From Saprolegnia diclina VS20 (lineage: Eukaryota; Oomycota; Saprolegniomycetes; Saprolegniales; Saprolegniaceae): a stretch of 64,000 nucleotides of DNA. This document shows positions 1 through 10,755 of this stretch, piece after piece (the first letter of the stretch is position 1; every line of letters starts with the position of its first letter). The translations under genes and the position numbers were made by a program. The notes below the pieces were generated by a model. The model was not told where the DNA came from. It made no database searches and worked only from the letters and a program-made list of their open reading frames with translations. The DNA lies in assembly GCF_000281045.1 (NCBI RefSeq), contig NW_008246082.1, forward strand, positions 567,593 through 631,592. The letters run 5' to 3'.

Positions 1-686
1 GTCTCGACTTCTCGCTGCAGCTCGCGTTCCCGCGGAGATGGGCTTGTAGTAGCCTGGGCAACTGCTGCCGAAAGTTGCCTTGTCAGCGCCTACAGATATG
101 GTGGGTATGGCTGTGTGTACAGGCCATGGCCAACCTGCATCTGGGCCACGTACGAAGCCATGTCGTCCGTCGGTTGATCGACCTTGATGTCGAACGACGT
201 CGTTGCCTCTTTCTAGTGTCTGCGTGAGTCCTCGTGGGTGGATGTAGCGACGTGCACCTTGAAGGGCGACGCGGGTTTGGGCCGCTTCATGGTCATCTCG
301 TGCTGGAGGTCGCGTTCGGCTCTAGCGGGCGGGCCAAGAAGAGCTGTGAGCCGCCGCTTCTTGGAGGTGAGAAGCTCGAGGCCACCGTTTTCCTTGTTGG
401 CGATGCTTCTTCCGAGGAAGCTGCTCGTCATGCTCATGGCTGGTCCGGAACTTAGCGCTGGGCCGGCGTTCGCGGTGGGGATATCGGCCACTGGCTTCAA
501 GGTCCGGTGCTTCTGCTCGCGCCATTGCTTCTCTCGCTCCTGCCACTGAAGCAGCTTCTCCCGCATGAGCTGCGACTGCATCATGGAGGATCGACCGTCG
601 AGGACCTTGGCCGCGGGTCCGTCGCGACGAAAATTCAGAAATTTGAATTGCCCCATCTGGCCGGAACCCTGCCTTCCGGCATTCAT
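1..686 (-). CDS. Unknown protein, 3' part cut by window edge
   Basis: Three exons on the minus strand: 258-686, 135-212 and 1-89, with 45-bp introns at 213-257 (GTGCAC...TAG) and 90-134 (GTTGGC...TAG). Without splicing the frame stops after 157 codons; with splicing it stays open to the window edge. The start is the ATG at 686. The N-terminal half is basic and rich in Gln, Arg and Lys, with a short helical stretch (MREKLLQWQEREKQWREQK). The last exon looks like coiled coil (ALTRQLSAAVAQA, then RERELQREVE). I recognise no domain and assign no function. The intron placements are inferences from splice signals and continuity of frame. Confidence 0.6.
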
Positions 687-1111
687 TTACATACCAAAAG
701 CACCATAAAAGCAACCATTAAAGTCCCCTTTGTATGACGCTATTGCTGCGATCCACCTATACAAAAACCTTGATTCACCAGTGGCGGCGACGCAATTTTC
801 CAACTTTTTTTAAATAATATTTTTATTCTACCACGCGACCTCGTGGCAGCACGACAGCGCAAGGACGCTTCGCACACTCTTCTTGCGTCAACCGGACCAG
901 CGCTACGATGCTTCTCTCCACCTTGCGCTGTACTATACACTAGTACGAGCCTCCGTCCAGCCGGTACCTTCGATATCCGCGTCTTGGACGCACCACCGAC
1001 ACCAACCATGCACCAGCAGCGCTGCGCCATCGCCTTGTACTCGGCGTATATTCAGTCATCCATGGGTTTTATTGACCCATGAGTCATCTTAGTTGCTTCG
1101 AGCCTTGTCGT
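687..1111. other. Intergenic, 425 bp
   Basis: This lies between the start of the edge gene and the end of the INTS4-like gene. It holds an AT-rich stretch at about 806-832, likely part of the promoter of the minus-strand edge gene. Short open frames on both strands have no codon pattern or family resemblance that I would support. Confidence 0.6.
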
Positions 1112-3729
1112 CTAGGGCGGGCCGTACGCTGGCGGGTACGGAGCCTGCATCGGCGGGCGTTGCGCCGGCCGCGAGACAGCGAGAGGTAGGCGAAGCACGG
1201 GGCTGATGGGCTGCAGGAACGACTCGATGTGGGCGACGCGGGGTGTGCGCATGCAGAGTTCGACCTCGAGGTGCACGAGCCCCGTGACGGCCATCGGGAC
1301 GCAGCACGCGCTGATCGCCGCGCGCCAGAGACTCGCATGCGCCCAGCTAACGTCGCGCGGCGTGAGCTCCAACTGCAGCGGCTCTTGATGCGGCAGACAA
1401 ATCTAATCACACCTCAACATACAGTCACTCGCGCGGTGGCTACCTTGAGCACGAGACTGTGCGGGTCCTCGACGTTGTACGCAGTGATCGCCAGTGGCAC
1501 ATCGCAGGGCCACCCCGCGACCGTCGCCAGCGGCTCGTGCGGTGTCGCCCACTCGACCTATAGCATATTGTCAGCCGCCATGGCGTCAACCGACGTCGTA
1601 CGGTCGCATGCACATGCCGCGTCCAACGAGGCGCCGCCTCGAACCAATTTACGGGCCACCACGCATGCAGCTGCTCCAGCGTCGCCGACCGGAGCTCGTC
1701 GAGCGACGTCGCATGCAGCTCTCGCAGTCGCGGCCACTCGACCATCATGGCGCGGGCATCCTCGAGGCTCGTCGCAACGTAGCAGCGGACCAGCGCCAGC
1801 AACTACACACGACTCAGCCCTTGCATCAGGTACGCCATCACGTACGTCAAGGGCCGACGCTCGCTCGAGATGGCTTGGCGCCGCGACCGCGAGGTACGTG
1901 ACACTTGTCTCGAGCACGCGTTGCCAGTGCGCCCCGCCGTGGCGGAGCTCGAGGACGCCGTCGAGGAGGCTGAGTACAATGTTCTTGTAGCGCGACGAGA
2001 CAAAGTCACTTGGCGTCATCTCGATCGCCGCCGCCTACGCGCTCCTTGTGAGACTGGCGCACGGACTTGGGACAGTAGACCTGCTGGAGGAGCTCGGTCG
2101 CATGGGCGATTGACGTCGGCACTTGGTGCAAGCACTGCAACGGGTGACGCGGTGGCAGCGGCACAGACGCCGTGTGGACGAGCAGCGATGGCGCGCTGCG
2201 CTGGCTCGGCGTCGCCAGCGCTGTTAGGAGTGGAGACGCAGAGACGTCACCGCGTTGCACCCAGAGCGCCGAGATCAGTGCGCCGATCGTACGGGCATGG
2301 ACCACGAGCTGCGCTTGCAGATAGCGCGGCGCCGATGCATAGAGCGGGGTCACGACCGACGAGATGAAAGCGACGACGCTCGACGCATGGTACGGCGTCT
2401 CGAGCGCGAGCTTGGTGACAACCGAGAGCAGCACGGTGGCCCCTTGGGCGTGCGGCGCCCGGAGCGCGTGACGCAGCAGAAACGAAAGCTGCGAGGCTCA
2501 AGTCAAAGGAGAGATACCATGGGATACGCCAATGTACCTGCTCGGTCGAGACCGTGAAGCGGCCAAATCGCGCCGCATAGACGCTGAGAAGCGCGTCGAG
2601 AGCAAGGAGGAATTGGAGCTGCGTGTTGAGCGCGCTGTCTTCGTGGCTGGCGTCGGCGTGGGCCGAAATCGCATGTTCGAGCGCCTCCTGCGGCAACGAC
2701 GACGACGTGCTGGCCTTGCACACGTGCACGACGCTCCGCGACGCCTCACAACGCACCTACAGGCGAAGGCGGCGGATCAGGGAATCGTCAGCAGATGACG
2801 AAATAGACCTCTTGCGAGACGTCTTCCAACAGCGACAAGAGCACGCCGTTGCAGACGAGCTGCCAGCGCTGCCCCTCCATGTTGTGCTCGTCGAGCTGCG
2901 CCTTGGCCAAGAGCTGTGGCACGTACTCGGTCGACACAAAGCGGAAGCTCAGCGCTGCTTCCACTCGGACACTCTCCGCGCGGTCGGCCGCTGCGAGCGA
3001 GAGACCGTGCAGGAGTCGCTCCATCTGCGTTCGGCCGTGCTGGAGCGTGACGGTTCGAAACAAGCGGACGCCGTCGACGCGGCCGTCCTTCGTTGGCGCG
3101 TGCAGCATGAGGTTCCACGCCGTCTGGACGAGCGAGATGGGGAGCTGCTGCTTCCGGGACGCCAGATCGAGGAGGCCGTCGATGGCGATCGCTTGGATGC
3201 CGGCGCCGTCTTCGTCGAGAAATTCGGCGCAGATCGCGACCGCGTCGACGAGGCGACCATGTTCGATGAGGTACTTGACGATGAGCACCATGAGCTCTTC
3301 GCGCCATTGGCGGTCGTCAAAGAGGTTCTTGCTCTGGCGTAAGTTGGTCAGGAACCCGTCGACTTCAAAGTGCGTGGCGAGGAGCCCGGGCTTGACCGCG
3401 AGGAAGAGCCGCTGGGCGCGAAAGACAGCGCTCAGCACGACGAGGCGATTCGGGCCCTCGAACGAGTCGCCTATGCTGCACACAAACCCGACTTGTGCCG
3501 TCGATGCACAGAGCGGCGAGCACGCCGCGAGCGCTTGCCGGCCGACCAGCGTCGCGCGCAAGCCCGCGTCCGACTCGTCGAGGATGTGGGCCTGCAGCTT
3601 AGTCCAGAAGGCGTCGTCCACAAGCGCGTCGCCCATCGCGAGGTTCGTCTCTTCCAAGAGCGCATGGACCGAGTTGAGCCGACCGCGCGTCGGCGTGACG
3701 TCCAGCGTCGGGTCGTACGGCGCTGCCAT
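1112..3729 (-). CDS. INTS4: Integrator complex subunit 4-like HEAT-repeat protein
   Basis: Seven exons (2809-3729, 2538-2756, 2081-2488, 1846-2034, 1602-1802, 1444-1557, 1112-1402) give 780 aa with every junction in frame. The start is the ATG at 3729; two CCGGAT elements lie 14-40 bp upstream. The protein is a helical HEAT-type array. A diagnostic segment spans the first junction, where CNGVLLSLLEDVSQE joins VRCEASRSVVHVCKAS, like the HEAT repeat of metazoan INTS4 that reads GLEDEMYEVRIAAVEAL. The C-terminal part (LEVELCMRTP... ending in a beta-rich tail) also resembles the INTS4 C-terminal domain. INTS4 is the scaffold of the Integrator cleavage module with INTS9 and INTS11, acting on RNA polymerase II transcripts in the nucleus. 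At 780 aa it is shorter than human INTS4 (about 960 aa). Other HEAT/ARM proteins are the alternative. Confidence 0.68.
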
Positions 3730-3741
3730 GCAAGGTTTCAA

Positions 3742-3770
3742 GATCCGGATAATACCTCCAACCGGATATC
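3742..3770. promoter_or_regulatory. CCGGAT promoter elements of INTS4-like gene
   Basis: Two near-palindromes, GATCCGGATAAT at 3742-3753 and ACCGGATATC at 3761-3770, sit in the 143-bp gap between the SET-fusion gene and the INTS4-like start codon. The same core recurs upstream of other genes in the window, which suggests a core promoter or transcription-factor site. The function is inferred. Confidence 0.5.
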
Positions 3771-3872
3771 TCCGTGGGAAGATCGCAAACACAGAACTCT
3801 AAGAAGTGAGACTCAGCGTCGTCGTCGTTGCTACGACTACGTCACTCTCGTCGCCATCGCGATGACCTATGG

Positions 3873-6800
3873 CTAGCTCCGCGCCTTCTTCTTCCGAGGC
3901 GGCGTCTGCGTCTTGGTACTGCTACTGCTTCCGGCCTTGCGCTTGGCCGGCGCCGCTTCCATCTTGTCTTGGAGATTGCCCATCGTATTCGCAAACACGT
4001 CAAAGTCGACGTGGTGGTCGACGTCGTCAAAGAGCTCCGACTTGAGCACTTTGCGCGCGGCCATGCGCCGCTTCGGGTCCAAGTCCAAGAGCGATTCAAA
4101 GATCGGGAGGTACGCGTCCGGGAAGGTCGGGGCGCGTTCCCGGATCGCCTTGCGGATGCGCACCGCGTACTTCTCTTTCGGCGCGCACTGGGCGAGCTTG
4201 TCGGCGTCGACGCCCGCCGCATACTCGTCAGGCGGCGACCCGCAAATGCGAAAGATGTATTCGATCTGCTTCTTCCAGTCCTTGCCGCAAATCAGCGGCG
4301 CGCCGAGGAGGATGTTGATGGCGACGCAGCCGGCGGCCCAGAGATCCGCCTTCTTCGAGTAGACTTTGGCGCCGAGGAGCACTTCGGGCGCCGTCACATG
4401 CAGCAGCGTGCCGTGCGTGTGGTCGCAGTGCTCGCCGTCCATGAGCGCGTACCCGCCCGAGAGGTCGCCCTTCGTGTTGACATGTCGCGCGTTGTAGAAG
4501 CCACCGAGTTTGACGCCATCTTTGAAGACAAACACTAGCCACTCCATGAGCCTCGAACGACCGCGGGACACGTACAGTTGGAGGGCGAGATGGACCGGTG
4601 GACGATGTTGTGGTCGTGGCACAGCGCGACGCTGCGAAAGAGGTCGAGGACCGCGCGCTTCCGGATCGGGTACGGGATCTTGACCTTAGCTTCCAGGAGC
4701 GACGAGTACAAGTGCAGTGGTCGCTCGAACGCCAAGTAATGGGCGCCCACCTACAAGAGAAGATGCAAATGGTGCACTGGACAGACGTCGTACGGGCAGC
4801 GACGCGTCGTCGGACGGGGACGGCGGACTGAGAGTGCGGAGCTCTGGGTCAGTACTGGGCGCATGGCGGCGCTTTGTGGCGGCTTTCGGGTCGGGGAAGA
4901 CGAGCCCGAGGAGATTGAAAATCAGCGACGGCTCGAGCACGTGGAGGTTCATGACGGTAGCGATTTCCTATCGAGATGCTGTGAGCACAAAAGAATCAAG
5001 AGACGGTCGACCTGCAGGGCGACTTGGACGATGCCCGTCTCTTCGTGCACGAGCTTGGTCGGGTCGCGGTACGGCCACGGCTGCAGGTACACGTCACGGT
5101 TGGCAAGGTCGCACTCGACGTTCGCGCGCACGGTCGCGAGGTACGACCGCTTGCGGATGCGCACAGCGCGCTCCATGTCGGTGGTGAGAAGGCGCGGCGA
5201 GTCCTTCACGGCACCCGCGGGCGGCAGGTGCGAGGAGCGATCCAGTGGCGGGTACTTGCGCGCCTTGTCGTCGGCGCTAAAGTCAGGATGGCGGGACCAC
5301 AGCTCGAGGCGCGCGAGCAGCCGCTTCCAGTAGACCTCGGCGTCGCCGTCGCGATACAGCTGGAAGCTAAAAAACTTGGCCAACGTCCGCGTCGCCGCCG
5401 ACCACATGCCAAAGTACTTTGGCTCGACCGCCGGGAGCACTTCGACCGGATACCGACTCGTGGGACGCGACGGGTGGCCATCGCCGCCGGCCGCGTCCGT
5501 GCGCTTGAGCGAGTCGTGCGCGGACGCCACGTACAAAACGCCGAGCACGATCGTCTCGATCGAGCACTGCATCCACAGCGTGTGCGAGAGCGAGTCGGCG
5601 AGGAGGTACTTGGCGTCCTTTTGCACCTCAATCGCGATCGGGATGCCACGCCGCTTCATGTAAAAGTCGAGCAGCGAGTACGGGTCTTGGCTGCTCACGT
5701 CGTACATGACGCCTTCGAGGACGACGCTCTCCATCGCGAGGAGCTGGCGCGACACGAGGCGCATGGCATCCGCGGCGTCGATGCGTGCACCGGGGTACCG
5801 GACCGCGTAGATGCACGACGTGAATTTCTGCCAATCGATCGACCGCGCGTGGCACTTGAGGACGACGTGGAGGCACGCGGCGGCGACCCACTCGATCGTC
5901 GACGCGTTCATGGGCTGGATGCTGATGTAGCGGTAGAAGAGCACGATGGCCGCTACGTTGTCTTCGCGCTCGCAGCGCAACTTCATGGCGACCTTGAGGA
6001 TGATGTTGGTGCACTTCTCGCGGAGCGAGTGCTCGACGGCCGGCGACATGCCATGGCGCCGCGACGGCGAGTCGGACACGTCTTTGACAAACCAGTGCAG
6101 GTTCCGCCCAAACGCATAGCTCAAGCGCGGCGTCTCTGGTGGCGGTGGCGACACGGGCGACATCGCGACGTGGCGGGACGGACGACCAAAGAACTTGGTC
6201 TTCTCGTAGTGCTGCACGTCGCGCTCGGACGCATCGATGACGCGCGCGACGCAGCTCGCGAGCCGCCGGTTGTCGAGGCGCGCCCGCATCGCGTCGTAGA
6301 CCTTGGCGTCCGAGAACTCGAGCAGCGCCCACGTCGACCCGTTCGCAGCGTCGTATTCGAACGCGTCGAACGAGACGAGCGTGCTCGCGCGGCCGCCTAG
6401 CATGCGGCGAAAGTACTCTTCGTTGCAGACTTTGTCGAGGTTCTTGACAAAGAGCTTGGTATGGCACAGTGGCGACGCCTTGGCGACGAACGGGGGCTCG
6501 GGCGGCGGACTCGCTGCCGGCGCCTCGATGTTCACGGGCGTCTTGACGTCCCAGCGCGTCGTGCGGCGTCGTGGCGGCGGTCGCTGTACCTACAACAAAG
6601 AGGCGTCGTACGCGGTGCAGAAGACGAGGTGGACCTTGGGGATGCTAAAGATGTGTGTCCGAATCTCGTCGTCCGAGAGCCCTTCAAAGTCCAAGTACAC
6701 TTGGTATTTGAGCGTCGAGAGATTGATCGTCTCGGTCGCGCTGGCGTCGTCGACTTGCACGTGGTGACGGGCTGTCTCTGGGTCGTACCTACGTCCGTGT

Positions 6801-7733
6801 GACCACGATGGAAACGTGAGGTTCAAGGTACGTACTCGACGACGCGAAGGACGCGGAAGGGCGCGTCGTCGCGATGTGATTCGAAGACGCGAATCTTGCG
6901 GTGCACGAGCTGGAAGCCTTGGTCGGCGTCGGTCGGCTCCTTGAAGACGCCGTGGGCTTCGGGCAGCGCGACGTCTTCGCCGATGTAGCCCGAGCACGTC
7001 GCTGCTCCACAGTGGCACCTGTGCATGCATATCGTAAAGCAGTATCGAGCTCGGACACGTACGTGATGCGCATGGTGCCGATCACCTGCCACTGGTAGTC
7101 GAACGTGATCTCTTCCATAGGTGCAATCGCCCGCAGCGCGTAGACGAGGAAGCGCATTTCGCCGTCGACGATCCACTTTTCGACCTTGCAATTCGGGTCG
7201 CAGCTGTGGTTGACAAAGCGTGTAAAGCCACCGCGGTGACGGGCGTCGTTGAAGACGCCGGGCTCGACTTGAATGTAGTAAAAGTTGGTCTCGTGGCGGC
7301 CAAGGCCCGCGCAGCGCCGCTGGAGCTCCTTCTGGTCGATGATTTCGCCCACGTACTCGCCGATGGGGTCATTGCGCTCAATCGCGACGCGCGTCCGGAC
7401 CCCATAGCCCTTGCTTTCCGTCTTGAACGCTTCGAGCGTCGGGAAGGACTCGGGGCGTTGCAGTCGCTGGTTGCGGCACGCACTCCCCGAGGGGCACCGC
7501 CCGCGCGGGCACTCGGTGTACGTGGCGACGTTGATGCATGTCTCGTCGCAGCACGTCCCGTCGTCGTCCGTGTCGGGCCGCGAGCAAAAGCAGAGGTCGG
7601 TCTCGACGGCGTGCGGGCGCGCCATCGGAGGCACGTACACGGACCGCGCGATGAGCTCAAAGCCGCGGGCGCGGGCGACGTCCTCCATGGCCACGGGCGC
7701 GTCGTCGTCGTCCGCAGCGCTCCGGCTGCCCAT
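3873..7733 (-). CDS. SET methyltransferase-RRM-cyclin-CDK-like pseudokinase fusion
   Basis: Seven exons (7063-7733, 6836-7018, 6635-6788, 5012-6589, 4794-4967, 4576-4750, 3873-4534) sum exactly to 1198 aa. Domain order: AWS zinc-binding Cys cluster about 48-92; SET about 100-215 with NHSCDPN at 175-181 and FDYQWQ; post-SET CHCGAATCSGYIG just after; RRM about 378-456 (LFVKNL and a degenerate RNP1); cyclin box about 500-700, like cyclins K/L/T; CDK-like kinase fold from about 800. AWS-SET-postSET is the architecture of H3K36-type methyltransferases (SETD2/ASH1/NSD). The kinase part keeps the alphaC Glu (VALQEI), APE (TAPEVLLG) and DLWAAGC, but the beta3 Lys site reads VYLQ, HRD is HRS (973) and DFG is GFY, so it is probably catalytically dead. 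The RRM exon has no upstream ATG of its own, which supports a single fused gene. Likely nuclear, coupling chromatin marking to transcription or RNA processing (inference). Confidence 0.8.
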
Positions 7734-7809
7734 GCTGCAGGTGTCTCGACGCCCAAGAAATCCTCGGCTTGGTTCAATTTTGTTCTTATCCAATCAAGTT
7801 CCAGGACGT

Positions 7810-7820
7810 GTCCGGATAAT
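7810..7820. promoter_or_regulatory. TCCGGATAAT element upstream of SET fusion
   Basis: GTCCGGATAAT lies 78 bp upstream of the chosen start codon of the SET fusion gene. Its closeness to an in-frame upstream ATG at 7793 is one reason I chose the ATG at 7733. Confidence 0.45.
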
Positions 7821-7901
7821 CGCACTCGTTTTTGGATCTTGTGCAAGAAGAAAGGTCGTGGCGAGGTGTAGTCGTTAGGCGACTTAGTACATGCTACCTA
7901 C

Positions 7902-10249
7902 TTAGTTGGTCACGCGCGCCTCCTTGAGAATCTGCAGCGCCTTCTTGCTGTTGCCTTTCCTCAGCAGCACGTACACGAGCTGCTCGAGCGCGGCGCGGGA
8001 CGTCGGGTACGTTCGCACGGCCAGCGCGACGTGTTGCTCGGCAAGCGCCATGTTTTTCTACCCAGAGCCTCAGTCATCTCTGGTCGATGCCAGTGTCTAC
8101 CTGGAGCAAGCACGCGGTCGCATTGTTCACGTGGACGTCGGCCTGCACCGAGGCCGCGTCCAAGCGCGCGTCGCGCGCATACTCGTCGGCCAAGACGACC
8201 ATTTCGTTCGTCTTGAGCAGCGGCGACGCCTCGTTCGAGCGCGACAAGAGACTCAGCGCCTCGGCCGCGTACGACCGCCCGAGGTACCGGTGACCCTTGG
8301 TGAGCGTCGGCACCGAGAGGAGCTCCCGGCACGTCGCGAGCGCGAGCTGCGGCTCGGCCAGACTCAAATACGCATACGCCAGGTGCACGAGCGCCTTTTG
8401 CCGCACTGCATCCAGCGCGTCGGCGGTCCACGCCGGCGCCTCCATCTCATACTCGGTCGCCCCCGACGCCTTGGCCTCAAGCAGCTGCGTGCAGAGCAGG
8501 AGGGCGTTGCGGAAGCACTTGACTGCGTACGGCAATGTCATGTTGGCGTCTACAGCGAGATAGCGTCAAATGGCGCAGGTGCAAGTGACAGGTACCGTCA
8601 GCGACAAGTGTCTCGGGTGCGCTGGTCGGCAGCACGACGCGGCGGTGCGGGCCGTGCCCAACGACCGCCTCGACGAGTTGGCTCTTGTACTCGAGGGGCA
8701 CCGCGTCCCGAGACGCGGCCACGTACGCCGTGCAGCACTCGCCGAGCCGGAGCCAGAGCTTTGGCCGGTTGAAGAAGAGCCGCGTCGCGCCCGAGAAGCA
8801 GCGGAACGCGAGCGCAAACTTCTTTTGCAGCAGGAGCGTGAGCCCATTGTTGTAGAGCAGCTCTGCTTGCAAGGACGCCTACCCACGAGTGTTATAACAC
8901 ACACATAACTATATCCAAACGTGGCGTACGCTGAGCGGCTCGGGCTTGGAGCGGCGCTGGGTCTTGGTCGCGTTCAGCGCCTGGGCAAAGTACGACTGCG
9001 CCGCTTGGTGCTGGCCGAGCTGCGCGTGGATGCACCCCAAGTTGTTGAACAGGATCGACTAAAATGGACGGTGAGGCGCTAGAATGGGATTTGAGATGAC
9101 GCGCGTACGTCATCGACCGAGCCCTTCTTGCACGACGCGACGAGCTTGATCGACTTTTTGAAATTGCGCCGGAGGTACTCGAGCTGCGCCTTGAGGTAGA
9201 GCGCCGCCGTGTTCTGCACCGCAGGCGCAGGTACAAAGATGGCGCCGATGCCGACGCCGAGCGAGGACGGCGTCGTCGTCACGGTCGCCGTCGATGGCTC
9301 CTTGGGCTTGATCTCCTTCTGGAATATCTCCATGGCCGACTTGACTTCCTTCTTCGCCACTTTGGCGTTCTCGTGCAAAAGCGCGACCTTGGCCTTGTAC
9401 AGGTGGAAGCGGAATTTGAACTCGACAAGGCTACGCTCCTTGGCGGCTTGGTCCTTGACGGGTTCTTGGTCGTCGGCGAGACCGTTGAAGCCGTGCGGGC
9501 TTTCAAGGAACGCAAGGAGAGCGTGCGCCTTTTGCCGCATGTTGGTGAGCGCCGACTCGGACATGGCGCTGCTCCGGCTGCTGTGCAACAGTACGTCGAG
9601 ATACAGGAAGCAAATGTGCATGGCCACGACCTCGTCCATCGGCTCCATCGCGCGCAAAAGCGCATCGAGGAGCGAGGATGCGGACGCATACTTTTGCTGT
9701 CGAAAGTAGCACGCTGCGAGGTTGTAGCGCAGCAAGGTGGCGTCGCGCTCGGTGGACAAGCTCTGGAACGAGAGGTTCACACCGCTAAAGACGATCGAGC
9801 GCGGCTTCTCGTAGTCCGAGTCGTCGTCCCAGTTGTCCTTCTCCTTGCGCAACTTGAGGCCAAGCCCGAGCATCGAGTCGGCGTGCTGTAATTGCGACAC
9901 TGAGCCTTGCATCTCCGAGAGCAACGATGCGAGCGCCGTCTCAAACTCGGCGGGCTTGGACTTGCCGGCCAACAGCTGCGCCAGCGCCAAGTTGTGCTGC
10001 ACGCGCGACTTCATCGGCCCCGCCTTCTCCTTGCTTCCCTTCTTCTCGCTGCCATCGTATGCGCTCAACTGCCCGAGCAGCTCGACGGCGTCGGCGTACT
10101 TTCCTGCCCTATGGCCGTCGTCAGCCCACGCCTATGACGAGACCATGCGATCGGTGGGCGACGCCACCCATCTCCATGACTATGGCATGTACGTACGCCA
10201 AGTGGGCTTGCGCCCGCGCCGCGACCGAGCTCAAGCTTGAGCCGTCCAT
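7902..10249 (-). CDS. CNOT10: CCR4-NOT complex subunit 10 (TPR protein)
   Basis: Six exons (10193-10249, 9109-10131, 8930-9058, 8596-8878, 8101-8549, 7902-8057) give 698 aa, close to human CNOT10 (about 744 aa). The start MDGSSLSSVAARAQ at 10249 leads straight into a TPR-like helix pair. Family signatures are clear: NNLGCIHAQLGQHQAAQSYF, then NNGLTLLLQKKFALAFRCF and RPKLWLRLGECC, which match the conserved CNOT10 TPR segments around LWLRLAECCI. The C-terminus is a further TPR array (ALAEQHVALAVRTYP). CNOT10 binds CNOT11 and the N-terminal part of CNOT1 in the cytoplasmic CCR4-NOT deadenylase complex. It acts as a scaffold and has no catalytic residues. It is divergently unlinked upstream (506-bp gap) and is followed by the SET fusion in the same orientation. 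Confidence 0.85.
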
Positions 10250-10755
10250 TTTCGTCGCTGATTTCCTTCTGTGTGGTCGCCTCGAGTTTGAGGACGGTGC
10301 TGGTCGACACTGGCATTGTATAGTATACTTTAAGCAAGTGCTTTGAATCAGCGTCGTCTTGGGGCCGGCTCGCGCATTCTTTTGCGTTCTTTTTAATCCT
10401 CATACAAAATACAAGATATAATGCACGCTTTTATTATATTCCAACGGTGCGCCGCGTCGGCGCCGGCAGACACGCGCCCGACGACGCTACCCTGGCAGGC
10501 GCACGGACGATGGCTCGGCAGGCGCAAGAAGCATGGGCTGTCGATCGCCCATGAGGCTGCAGGCGCATGCGCCATGCTCGAGCACGGCGCTGTGGATGCG
10601 TGGGCTATGCCAGGAGCGGACCTGGGGCCGAAGGATCGCTCTCGCGCCGCTTCATGCGTTCAAAGCTCGGGAATGGCAACAACGAACAAGGTGCTTGGTG
10701 TGTATGCCCATAACTTTAGTATCCTATTTGTGTCGACTTAACTTCACTCCATCTA
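10250..10755. other. Intergenic, 506 bp
   Basis: Upstream of CNOT10 and downstream of the G3BP-like gene. It contains AT-rich stretches near 10380-10440 that may belong to promoter or terminator. No gene is supported in it. Confidence 0.5.

Noticed and set aside
740-1030. 96-codon minus-strand frame
   Set aside because: No codon bias and no family likeness; lies in a promoter-like spacer.
5024-6400. 458-codon plus-strand open frame
   Set aside because: Antisense to the cyclin and RRM exon of the SET fusion.
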